Shown piece by piece: positions 25,405 through 35,651 of a DNA stretch of 64,000 bases. How positions within the stretch are numbered: the stretch's first letter is position 1; the number at the start of each line of letters is the position of its first letter. The notes below the pieces were generated by a model. That model was not told where the DNA came from and did no database searches. It was given only the letters and a program-made list of their open reading frames with translations. The DNA lies in contig JNDT01002242.1 in assembly GCA_000697055.1 (NCBI GenBank), positions 148,655-212,654 on the forward strand. Direction: 5' to 3'. The DNA is from Saksenaea vasiformis B4078 (taxonomy: Eukaryota > Mucoromycota > Mucoromycetes > Mucorales > Saksenaeaceae). A program made the position numbers and the translations under genes.

Positions 25405-25581
25405 ATGCGATTTACTCTATTGATCTTCACCATTGCTGTCTGCTTTGCTTCTACTGCCTTGACTGCTCCGGTTAACAAAGATTCCAAGGTCGAAACCAAA
25501 GGAAAAATTAACAGTGGAATGAAGCCTGCACCCACCGGATGCCTTAGAACGGACAAAGGCGTGGTCATTTGCCCCCACTAA
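25405..25581 (+). CDS. Small secreted single-module C-x9-C protein, diverged paralogue
   Basis: 58 residues, the same length as the gene at 24617. The signal peptide starts MRFTLLIFTIAVCFASTALT and the mature part ends with one C-x9-C module (PTGCLRTDKGVVICPH), in which the usual GH is GV. The leader (TATTCTTCTCGCTATG) and the 3' flank (CTTTGAACTT, then AATAAAGAATAGGCTGA) are recognisably homologous to those of the 24617 gene. It therefore arose by local duplication of gene plus flanks. It is absent from duplicated block B. Too short for most gene finders; function unknown. Confidence 0.65.
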   Translation: MRFTLLIFTIAVCFASTALTAPVNKDSKVETKGKINSGMKPAPTGCLRTDKGVVICPH

Positions 25582-28275
25582 GTGTTCGAAGAGCGATGAA
25601 CATCACAGCTCTTCTGAAAAGCAATTATCTGCTAAAGAAGTCTTTGAACTTTAAGAGTTTTCATTTTGAAATAAAGAATAGGCTGACTATCGGCTATCGT
25701 CAACCATATCTTTCACTGAACTAGTGTTCCCTTTGCTTGTAAGCAACTAGTTGCACAGAAAATTATCCCTAAAATAAGCGGAGTAGATTGCTTGCACTTG
25801 ACTATCTATAGTGCCGGGTTCAAAGAGCCAGGTGTGGACTTCATAGCTGCTGTTTAGTGTGGCGTTTTCCTCACTTACCTCCTGCGCTCGCCGATTGAAA
25901 AACGGGAGAAATGCCAAAGCTCATGTTTACTCACCTCATACTTGCGACTTTACCAGTGAACTTTCAAGACTAAACTCACCGGAACCATCACACTATGATT
26001 TCTATTCGACACTCTGTATCTATATGAGCGTTACGCCGATGTTTTGCTTATTTTATTTCCATTGTTGGCTGATACGACTGTACACCAACTGAACCCGTTA
26101 TACTTAAATCCATCGTACATTTACCGTGTGTATAGCGTACGAGCTACAACAATTATAGTTGATGTGCGCCCTGCAGTCTACTTCTAGATCGCAAGAAGTC
26201 GGACAATCCGTCCCCAATGAACAGGATATTACAGCCTTTGTAGAAGGTGAGTTCATACAAGATTAGAGGTAGCGATATAGCCTCAACAACCCGAAGTGGG
26301 TTCCCGATCGGGAAGGTAATGGAAGGGACTGATCGACAAAGAGATTTCTATCTAGTTGGATTGATAAAAATAAAGCGGAATAACAGCACGAACTCGAGCT
26401 TCATCAAAGATCCATTTCTATGTATAGTTCAGGGTTTGAAGATGCTCAAAACCCAGCAAAGACTGCAGATTTACTAGACTTCGTCAATTAGTCCCCGCCG
26501 GTGAGCTTAAAGGATACGAGACGATTCCCGAAAACCCGCGTTTCTGTGTTCTCTCCCGGGTGACACTCCATCAGACAAACTACATTACTGGATAACAAAG
26601 GCAAATGCTTAGATTTCATCTATACCACATCTAATAGTTCATTGATCACGTTTGACAATTGTTACACAGACCGATATGCCTTGCTTCGTTTTGATTATCA
26701 ATGCAATCTTAAGGAAACGAAGTAGCTATAGATAAATAGAAACTACTAATGGCCTAATTTGTATTAAATTTGCATATTTCCTAGCTGGCACCAGCGGCAA
26801 TAAGGTGCAGTGGGCGCGCGTCAAATGTATATACTCTACTCTTGGTGAGGAGAAAAGTCGATGAAGCATCGGACAAATATTTCCTCTATATCAGAACAAA
26901 TCATTATCCTCCAAATCAAGCACATTCTACAGGACCACAAACTTTCGATGAAGTTCTCATTGCACTACGCCCACAACTGGACCATGAACCCATTCACAGT
27001 GCTGGTGACTGCAAACAAATCCGATCTTGTGCCGTTTCTCAACACGCCTCGCCTAAAACCATACGATCCATGATTCATTTCTACCGCGAATATCCATCAT
27101 TCTCTTAATGCCCAGGAAAAGACGCTCTCTTTCTTAGTCCCTGCCGAAGCACTCAAGGTGTATATTCAAACATGTTGGATCCCTATGACTCACACTCGGC
27201 GCAGCTGTTTTATCCGTTGGTGTATAGAATGGATACCTGGGAGTCCAATACACAGTTGCTTAGCCCTTATCTGAAGTTCTGAATAGACTACCGAAGACGC
27301 AAGCAGGATATAAACGATACAGGTCTATCGAATCATAATATGCCCACTCTTAGACGCCCTTCTTCTAGACCTGAACAATCTTTTACATCCAGATGGCGAT
27401 CTCTCTGCCGCTGTTCCCTCAACTCTAGCCACCAACACGTCAGATGAGGGAAATAAAGAGCACAAAAAACGCTAGCGTCCAGCACTACCATCCGAAAGAC
27501 GCACGAGGACAGACGTGATACTTTTTCACACGGTAATATCTAACCTGAAAGGGTGGAATGTACCATAAGTATTCGGTTTCAGAGAGCTTCTGGCCACAGG
27601 ATTTCCTGCAATCCCATAAGCCAAGCGGTAATCGGAGTTAAAATTTTCAATAGACTTTTGTCGTGTCACTGCGCGGAGATCGTTGCCGTCAACGATGATC
27701 AAAATCAGTAATGTATATTTCTACTTTGGTCTGCTGTCGCAGACGAAGTGTCCCAAAAAAAAAATGCATTTGGGTATACTTGGTCAGACATTTCGATAAA
27801 AGCAGTTACAGCAGAACGTATTTGACGTGCCACCAAGACGTGTCTCTCAACTTTCAGCGAAACCACATTGGGGTTATTAGGAGCAGAATATCGACGATCC
27901 AAAACATCAGTATGTCTGTCGGATTGATCTATTGCTCGCCCTCCGTGTCTACTTCAGTCGCTCCCAGTTGTGATTTTGAACGAGAAAATGTCGCGATAAT
28001 CACGACACAAACAAAACTCCTCTCCGAATCGGTAGTCAAGGAATAAAATGCGAACAGCGTGCTATACACGCTCTATGCGTTTCAACTGATATTCCTTTTT
28101 TTTTCTTTTTTTTTTAGAAATGGCGCTAATGAAACCTTGATAAGTGCGGAACCGTTACGACCAGACATAAAGAAAACGACGCACAAGATTGCGTTGTGTT
28201 CAAAGCGGTTACAATTGCACTATACGAATATTACCGTGTCTACAAGAAGTATAGCATTCGTGGGCGACATACTGT
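25582..28275. other. Non-coding spacer between secreted-protein genes
   Basis: The right end of duplicated block A, about 0.9 kb of unique sequence, and the left end of block B. No supportable gene is present. Confidence 0.5.
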
Positions 28276-28309
28276 TCCAAGTCTGGAGAAAACTATACGT
28301 AAAAGTTAA
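28276..28309 (+). promoter_or_regulatory. Conserved upstream element of the C-x9-C genes (copy 3)
   Basis: TTCCAAGTCTGGAGAAAACT followed by ATACGTAAAAGTTAA, about 85 bp before the ATG at 28394. It has one substitution relative to copy 2. Confidence 0.55.
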
Positions 28310-28393
28310 TCCGATTGTTATTTCGTAGAGTATAAGAAGGCAGAGGTCTCCCATGTATTCTTCTCACTATCAACCAATTCCTTGTTTACAACC

Positions 28394-28570
28394 ATGCGAT
28401 TTACTCTATTGGCTTTTACCGTTGCTGCCTTCTTTGCTGCTACTGCCCTTGGTGCTGGCACACCTACTCCGGTTGACGAAGCAGACAAGACCAGACCTGA
28501 AGACAAGATCTACACTTATCCCGCTGGATGCGAAAAGATGGCAAATGGCCACGTCCTCTGCAATAACTAG
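28394..28570 (+). CDS. Small secreted single-module C-x9-C protein (duplicate of 24617 gene)
   Basis: 58 residues with a coding sequence I cannot distinguish from that at 24617-24793. Signal peptide plus a single C-x9-C module ending GCEKMANGHVLCNN. The TATA-like box TATAAG is at 28331-28336. The identity extends about 75 bp upstream and 135 bp downstream of the coding sequence, then drops sharply, pointing to recent gene conversion or very recent duplication within an older duplicated block. Confidence 0.7.
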   Translation: MRFTLLAFTVAAFFAATALGAGTPTPVDEADKTRPEDKIYTYPAGCEKMANGHVLCNN

Positions 28571-28709
28571 GCTTTGAAGAGGAAGACCTCCAAACACAAA
28601 AGCTTACAAAGTCGATGGATGTCACTATTCTTTTGGAGATGCAACTATCTGCTAAAGCTTCTTTGAACTTTTAAGAGCTTTTATTTAAAGAGAAAGAATA
28701 AACTTATTA

Positions 28710-30001
28710 TTTGGCTATCACCAACCATATACTTTTACGGAACGAGTAGCTCCTTTGGTTGCTAGAAATTATTGGGCATATAATCATTCCTAGGTAACCA
28801 GAGTAAATTGCCTATGCTGACTATCTATAGCACCAAGTTCAACGCGTTAGATATGGATTCAGTAACTGCTACGTAGGGCGTTGTTTTCCTCACTTATCTC
28901 TAATGATCGGCGATTAAAGCATAGGAGCAATGCTGGAGCTATTATTACTCCCACCATACCCGTCACCCTACGGGTGGTTTTTCAAGCCTAGACGCGCAGG
29001 AACCATCACACTCGTGTGATTTTATTTACCACTCTTGGTCTCATATAAAGGTTACACACAGGTATCATGGTTATTTTCCTTACATTGTTGACCGATGCAG
29101 CTGTAGCGCCAACAAGTGGACCCGTTCTACTTTAATACGTCGTACATTTACTGTGCATATAACGAACGAACTACGGTAATTATGCTTGAACGAAGGCATC
29201 TGCCACAGTCTGCTATGTCCCATGAAGTCGAACAAGTCATCCTCAAAGAACAGGCTATCAAGGTTTTTGTAGAAGACGAGCTCATACAAACTTAGAGATA
29301 GCGATACAGCCTCAATAAGGCGAAGTTGGGTGGGAAGCTGGCTCCGAGCGGGAAGGCAAGAGAAGAGATTGACAGACAAAGAGATATCTATCTAGTTGGT
29401 GGATTGATTAAAATAAATCGAGGTATCAGCAAGGTAATCGGACTTTGTTAAGCAATCCATGTCTATGTATAACTTAGGACTTGAAGATGTTCAAAATCTA
29501 GCAAATGTGTGTATCTCTTTGATCCTATCAATGATTGCTCGTCGATGAGCTTAAAGAGTATGAGACGATGTCCTTTGTTGTTAGATCTCTGCGACAATGT
29601 ACCTAGAAACAACGGTTACTCGTTTACGCCTTGAAAACAAGAGGGATTAGACCAATACAGAAGTATACAGTCGTGATAATATGGAATTGTGAATGGCAAA
29701 GGTTAAAATGCATTAGGACCAAAGAATTGACGTGAAATTATGGATTATTGCAGGAAAGTACCTTTCTACCTCGAGCCGCACAGAGATAATCGCTCGTCTC
29801 CAAAATGGCGGTAGTGCAACTTAGCAGCTTTGATAATACCCAGTTGCTGAAATCGATAGTAATAACAAGTTTGATGATAGAAGAAAGTAACCGATAATAT
29901 TTTGTTATTTTTTTTATTTTATGTAAGTTTCTCTGGCATTTATAGAGCCGTTTGGGCATCCACGTTGACCTCCAGGCAAGGCTCATCATTCATATTTGTA
30001 T
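28710..30001. other. Non-coding spacer
   Basis: The right part of duplicated block B and the 3' flank of the four-module gene. No supportable gene. Confidence 0.5.
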
Positions 30002-30424
30002 CTACTGGTTTTCCTCTTCAACACTTCTCTCACAGACGAGGCGACCACCACCAATCACTTGGCACCCATCAGGAATGTGATAGTACTTGTCTTCGGTTTC
30101 AACACTTCTCTCACAAACGAGGCGACCACCACCAATCACTTGGCATCCATCAGGAATGTGATAGTATTTGTCTTCGGTTTCAACACTTCGTTCGCACATA
30201 ACATGCCCGCCAGGCATCACTCGGCAGCCAGGAGGCAAGTGGTACTTAATTTCAGGTTCAACACTTCTTTCACACATAACATGACCGCCAGGCATCACTC
30301 GGCAACCGGGAGGCAAGTGGAATTTGTTCTCGATCTCGATCTTGGCATCTTCATTAACTGGGGCAGCCAAGGAGGTGGCGGCAAAGCAGGTAGCAGCGGT
30401 AAGAGTCAGAAGAGTGAATCGCAT
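30002..30424 (-). CDS. Secreted four-module C-x9-C repeat protein
   Basis: 140 residues, intronless. The signal peptide starts MRFTLLTLTAATCFAATSLA. The mature protein is four tandem units of 26-27 residues, each with one C-x9-C pair: two of the form HLPPGCRVMPGGHVMCERSV and two of the form HIPDGCQVIGGGRLVCERSV. Spacers are acidic (ETEDKYY, EPEIKY). In DNA the last two units are nearly exact 81-bp repeats (30020-30100 and 30101-30181), and the first two are 78-bp repeats. All eight mature cysteines are in modules. No Lys-Arg or Arg-Arg processing site separates the units. A TATA-like box (TATAAG, minus strand) is near 30480-30485. Function unknown. Confidence 0.75.
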   Translation of the reverse strand: MRFTLLTLTAATCFAATSLAAPVNEDAKIEIENKFHLPPGCRVMPGGHVMCERSVEPEIKYHLPPGCRVMPGGHVMCERSVETEDKYYHIPDGCQVIGGGRLVCERSVETEDKYYHIPDGCQVIGGGRLVCERSVEEENQ

Positions 30425-30513
30425 GGCTTAAAACGAGAACTAAGTGTAGAATTCAGGAGACGCGCGCCGTCGTTGCCTACTTATAGGATTTGCAAGTAGA
30501 CATTCATTTATCG

Positions 30514-30541
30514 TATTCTGCATTTTTTGCCAAATCTGGGA
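30514..30541 (-). promoter_or_regulatory. Conserved upstream element of the C-x9-C genes (copy 4)
   Basis: On the minus strand CCCAGATTTGGCAAAAAATG followed by CAGAATACG. It is about 90 bp from the ATG at 30424 and aligned with the other three elements, though more diverged. Confidence 0.4.
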
Positions 30542-33500
30542 TGCATGTCTCTCAAGGTTTGTGTGTAACCTCACTTTGCTCCAATTCCGGGTTATGGGGA
30601 TCTGCTATCTAAATGTCAGTCGATGTTTCCATACATTTACAAGTATTGTAGAGATTTCGGTTTAACTTCATTATTCTATTGCCAATATAGCATGATGCAC
30701 CTGGACTATATGCCTTGTAGCTGCGTACATTACAAATATATCGCACCGCTCTTCAGACTGAAACTGAAAAAAAAGATATTGGACTGAAACGCGCGTGATG
30801 CATTCACGCAGGTCAATAGTAGTACGTTTAAGATCGCAGCTTGTGTCCCCGCAGTATCAAAATCTGTGTGACGGAAAAAAATACCAGAGGGCTGCTCTTG
30901 GCGACATGTAACAACCACTTGTACTTACTATATCCTACATATTACACATGACCATACGTCACTTGAAGGTACTTTGAAATGGCCAGTGTGACTCGTTCGT
31001 AATGAACAGAGACAGCGGAACGGGTAAATTCTCCAGTTTCCGTTGTATCCATTACCTGAAAAGCTAGGCATGGCGTCTGTTCCTGAATCCAAAGACTCTC
31101 AGTGGTTCACTACTGGTCACAGGGCTGAGTATGTTGCTTAGTTTGTGTGGAATTCGGCCTTTCGAGGATCACTGGTGAACGTCAGGAGAGATGCAATGTC
31201 CTTCTCTAATTGCAACTATCAGACATCTACTAAAAGTTGAAACTACTGAGGATTGATATCAAAAATACGGCCAACTCAATGTATAAAAGATTATGAAAAG
31301 TTTGAAAAAGAATGAGGCGAGATGTCAGGGGTCACTGCATATCACAACGTCCTAATTCACGAAACTTACCCGGTTCTCCTCTGTCTCACTGAAACTTTCA
31401 AGTAATTATTCAATTCTGTGTGTACATTATCTCACGATTCGACATATTGTCACTATGCAAGAGTCTTGGGTACTAAAGATATTATAAGTATCTACGCATC
31501 CACGATTTTCTGGATCAATTATGTCAATCTCAGTAGAAATGTTAACAGTAAGTATCTGATTTACAGGCATACACGGCTGCTCATAGCATCCTATTGTTAA
31601 AGCATAAGACAATGAACGTTCAAGTCATCTTATACGATTGCATTGATAACAGTTCGAATGAGTGGGAAGACTTAAGGCGATCAAACATGGCCTGCAGTTA
31701 ATGGGCGGAAATTGTCAGGTAAGCGCATACCGCTTAACTTCCAAAAAGTCCTGAAGAGTCTTTTTGCCAGTGCGCGCTACGTATATTACACTGGTTATTA
31801 TCACTTTTTCATCTCAGAGAACCTTTTGCTTCAAAAAGCTTGAGTTGATTGCCTTTACGCACAAGGTAATAAGTCCATTAATGCTATGTATCTTCCGCAC
31901 AGTACCACACTTGGCACATATTTGAACTTTAATCCCGATTGCAGTCTGAGTTAAAGGGTTGTACAAAGCCCTGTGATCAAAGCACTTTAAACAACCTGAG
32001 CATGATATGTTGACCATTCGGAGGTTTTAAACAACTATGTGGATACTCGACGGCCTTAGACTGCCGTATCATGGCGTCATGATGTTCAATGCTTGTGAAA
32101 TTGTGCATTTCCGTCTTTCTCTTACATTGTGTATCGCTGCATGGTGATCTATGTTAGGTGTTGTGCTAGTGAAGTAAGATTTTCAGCATGTGCCACTGTA
32201 ATCCGGTGCAACTTTCCCATTTTACACAGCAGCACAAGCTTATTTTTGTACGACGCTTTGTGTTCAGATAGGGCTTAGTTGTCACGATGCTCTTTAACAT
32301 TCCCCAGTACAATGCGCGAGAACCACGACGTTGCATTACACAGGTCACAGCCGCCCGCTTGAGGATTTGGCGGAGTCACGGGCGGGGTCATGACGCCAAA
32401 GGAGAGATTAGGTCTGTCTTATGCGCTTTTGCCTGCTATTCAGGGCAAGATACCGAGGTACTCCAAAGTCGGTGTCACATCCGCGCTTTTCCCATTCTCT
32501 TATTCCACATGGCTTTTCCGATTTCCTTTTGTTCTTCTTCCTATTTTTTTCCCCCTCCTCCCGCTCCCTTTCTCTCTGCATCCTAGATGCTCTTCCTGAA
32601 TGCTGTATTGACAAAGGCAAATGTGGAGGATTATAAGGTTTAGCGCTCCTGAACGTCAAGAGCGTAGAGTGAAAGTTAGCAGGAGATATTGAATAATCGG
32701 AAGAAGTTAGCGCGAGACTGTGATAAAGTTCATATTTCTCTTACAGTCTTCCGTTACATGTTTCTAAAATATGATCGGACATTGACATTGAGACATTTTG
32801 CAAGCCAGTAATTGTGAGAATAATAGTTTCATCCAACTATGTCTCGATATACCAATGATGCGATTGTATAATTTGTCTATAATTGGTCTAGTGCGGTAGA
32901 CAATGGTAGCCCTGGTCGATTGGGAAGAAAAACCAAAAATAGAATTGAGGTTACCGGCGTTCCGAAATGAAGAAGAAGTAGATTTTGCGCTGGGAAGCAG
33001 TTTGTATTATGTTAGTCTGAGGAGTAGTCCACACCTGGACAACTTTATCATTGTGATGTGATAGCTCGTTGCATCAGTGATGAGTTTCTCAGCCTGCCAT
33101 CGCAAAGCGTAGAGATGTCTCGAGCCAAGCAACATTCTCTGCTAGAGGTAGAGGGCCTTTACTTTGAGGTGAATCATTGACGACTTCTTCAGTATCCTGT
33201 TGGAAAGCATAGACATGACCCAAGATGAAAGACTCCAACAAAATAATGCGTACCTTAGAAACTCCTGAATCAATATTTTATTTATTAGGCTCTCTCTTCT
33301 TATAAACATCGCGATAAGTATATCAATTATTTGCAACATATACACGGTCGTTTTTCATGACTTATTTTCCATCGTTTAGATTGTATGACTTTCGTGTATA
33401 TAGCAGTATTCATTACCAATTAGGCACATATTGTCATACGCAGCCTTGCTCGATTTCTGCAGCAGAGCCTCGCCAGACGTTATATCTCCTCATGCCTGCA

Positions 33501-34655
33501 GCACCAGTCTCAGGATACTCGCGAGCATCGATGACAGGAGATTTACGCTGCAATATGTTCGGCGACAGATTCAAGTAAAAGGATTCAAGCACGTTCAATT
33601 CTGACACCAGTTCGTACAAGTTCATACTGGAGGAATATCACTGAGCTACAGTAACAGATCGTCGATTTATCCCGTCAGCGCATACCGGAAACACCGAAGA
33701 AAAAAGAGATATGATTGGTCGTCTTTGATAGGCAGAACACGGATGAGCCAACGCCAGAGCCAGAAGATACCACACCGAAAAGGTAAGTAATACATGTATA
33801 TTCGATTGAATAATTTAAATGTACGCGATTTCAGGAACTGGGTATGTTGCAATATAACAAAAAAAGGCAAGAAGAAGAGAAAAAGAGGTGAGGATGGCGA
33901 ACCAGACGATAATTCCCCCATCACCCCATAGTCCTGGTTGTGAAGACTTCTCTAAACGTACAAGCTAGAAACACTACAGGAAATTTTCTTCACTTATTTT
34001 ATGTGTCTCAAGGTTTCACTGTTTCACAGCAAGGTCTGTAACATCTTCCAAAGTATCTAGCGATGCGGGCAAAGTTGGAAATTTCCTGCCTATGGTAGCA
34101 CCAGATCCTTGGTCCTTATTTTTTTTTTATCTGCTTGATGTTCTCATAGATAACCTAAACTTGCTAAGCCAGTACATTGCATAATGTGATGCACATCAGC
34201 GTAGTAGTATGGCATCATTTGAAAGAATGTGTCGTCAGGGAAAAATTAGGAATGTGTGAAGTATAATACGATTGGTTGATGAGCCTAGGCAATGAGCAAT
34301 TGAACATGTCGAAACAGTTACAGATACCGTAGATAAAACCTGGTATGCTGGAAACTTTAGTTCTCACAGACAAGTGTAGTCTAAAGAATCCAAATATAAG
34401 TTTTGCTAAATACAAAAAGACCATTTGAACCTGTGTATACAAAACTCTTTGTAAAAAAAAAAAAAGAAAAAAGAAAAAGAAGAAACTCATGGGTGCAAAA
34501 GCGCCGCAAAATCTACGCGGATGTAACTGAAAATGAACATATGATAGCACATGTATCAGATATCTAGTTAACCCATAAAGCTGTGGTGTTCTTGCAGTTT
34601 ATATGCATTTTCAAGGAAAAACAGTAAAATTGATTTCATCTAAACTCATTTGGTT
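30542..34655. other. Long non-coding stretch with repeat remnants
   Basis: No gene is supported. At about 32970-33030 there is a diverged segment (GATTTTGCGCTGGGAAGCAG, then AGTAGTCCACACCTGG) matching part of the Tc1/mariner-like repeat near 51000-51070. The C-rich stretch 32520-32580 is low-complexity. Confidence 0.5.
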
Positions 34656-35588
34656 TTAAAGACCATCCGTTTGCGAACGGGCAGCGTCCTTATTAACGGT
34701 ATCAACGGGTTCAACTGGATCCGTATTGTCAACATCGTCCACAGAATCTGTAGCGCCTGCACTGTCGACGCTATCCGTACTGTCCACGTTGTCCACGTTG
34801 TCCACGTTGTCCACGTTATCCGTACTGTCTGTGTTATCTGTGTTGTCTACGTTGTCTACGTTGTCTACGTTATCCACATTGTCCGCATTATCGACATTGT
34901 CCACATCATTCGCACTATCCGTACTATCCGTGTTATCCACAGAGTCTACAGAATCTGTATTGTCGACGTTTTCCGCTGGTTCTGCAATGTCCTTGTTGTC
35001 GATATCAGCCATCGGCTCTGTGGAGTCCTTACTGTCGGTGTCAGCCATTGCTTCTGCGGCGTCCTTATTGTCGGTATCAACCATTGGTTCTGCGGTGTCC
35101 TTATTGTCAATGTCAGACGCAGGCTCTGTGGTGTCTGTATTGTCGACGTCAGATGCGGGCTCTGTGCTATCTGTGTTGTCAACATCAGCCATCGGTTCTG
35201 CGGCGCCTTTATCGTCGATCTCAGACGTGGGCTCTGTAGCGTCTGTATTATCATTATCAGCCGCTGGCTCTATGACCGTATCATCGACATTATCCACGGG
35301 GTCTGCAGTGTAGGTGGCAATTTTATCAGTACTGTCGGTATCAGCAGTTACTTTGGCAGCCTCAGAAGTTTCTCCATTCTGAGATCCATCACTAATCTTT
35401 CTAACAGTGTCAATGTCGGTTGTGGCGTCTTCGTTCTTGCTCGTTCCAGTGACATCATCCGTCACAATCCGACTGCTTGAGTCACCATCGGTAATTACAT
35501 CGTTTGAAGTACCACTTTCAATAGGGGCGGCCCTGGCGGTGGCAAAGAGACAAACGGCGACCGAGATAGCAACAAAAGTGATTCGCAT
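34656..35588 (-). CDS. Secreted Asp-rich tandem-repeat protein (DNVDN repeats)
   Basis: 310 residues, single exon. The signal peptide starts MRITFVAISVAVCLFATARA, similar in style to the C-x9-C family but more distant. The mature protein has no cysteine and is extremely acidic. A central zone has units of about 13 residues such as EPASDVDNTDTT and EPMADIDNKDIA, followed by a DNVDN/DSTDN zone encoded by 9-bp repeats (complement of GTTGTCCAC) around 34780-34880. The ATG at 35588 is chosen for the signal peptide, with a TATA box at 35645-35651 on the minus strand. Long open frames on the opposite strand (STLSTL-type) are mirror artefacts of the repeats. Possible roles are a cell-wall, calcium-binding or spacer protein; none is established. 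Confidence 0.65.
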   Translation of the reverse strand: MRITFVAISVAVCLFATARAAPIESGTSNDVITDGDSSSRIVTDDVTGTSKNEDATTDIDTVRKISDGSQNGETSEAAKVTADTDSTDKIATYTADPVDNVDDTVIEPAADNDNTDATEPTSEIDDKGAAEPMADVDNTDSTEPASDVDNTDTTEPASDIDNKDTAEPMVDTDNKDAAEAMADTDSKDSTEPMADIDNKDIAEPAENVDNTDSVDSVDNTDSTDSANDVDNVDNADNVDNVDNVDNVDNTDNTDSTDNVDNVDNVDNVDSTDSVDSAGATDSVDDVDNTDPVEPVDTVNKDAARSQTDGL

Positions 35589-35644
35589 ATTTGTGAATAA
35601 AAGAAAGTATACCGAAATATAATCATGGAGAATGGTTGCTTGCC

Positions 35645-35651
35645 TTTTATA
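35645..35651 (-). promoter_or_regulatory. TATA box of the Asp-rich protein gene
   Basis: TATAAAA on the minus strand, about 57 bp upstream of the ATG. Confidence 0.5.

Larger units (their letters stand above)
23650..26525. repeat. Duplicated block, copy A
   Basis: Pairs with copy B at about 27425-29575. Left parts are diverged but alignable (for example around 23744 and 27527). The part from about 24543 to 24927 shows no difference by eye from 28320-28704. The right part (around 26240-26525 against 29270-29575) is again diverged. Copy A carries about 0.75 kb more, including the gene at 25405. Confidence 0.75.
27425..29575. repeat. Duplicated block, copy B
   Basis: Second copy of the block at 23650-26525, offset by 3777 bp at the gene. 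It lacks about 0.75 kb present in copy A, so its offset drops to about 3.0 kb on the right side. Confidence 0.75.

Noticed and set aside
30002..30424. Kexin-processed repeat precursor (ustiloxin or dikaritin-like peptide precursor)
   Set aside because: Repeats are not separated by Lys-Arg or Arg-Arg sites and no modifying-enzyme gene (UstY type or others) is nearby.
34650..35480. Long plus-strand frames rich in STLSTL and VVHVV repeats opposite the Asp-rich gene
   Set aside because: They are mirror images of the GAC/AAC repeat codons on the minus strand, start inside the repeats and have no signal or domain; the minus frame has a clean signal peptide and TATA box.
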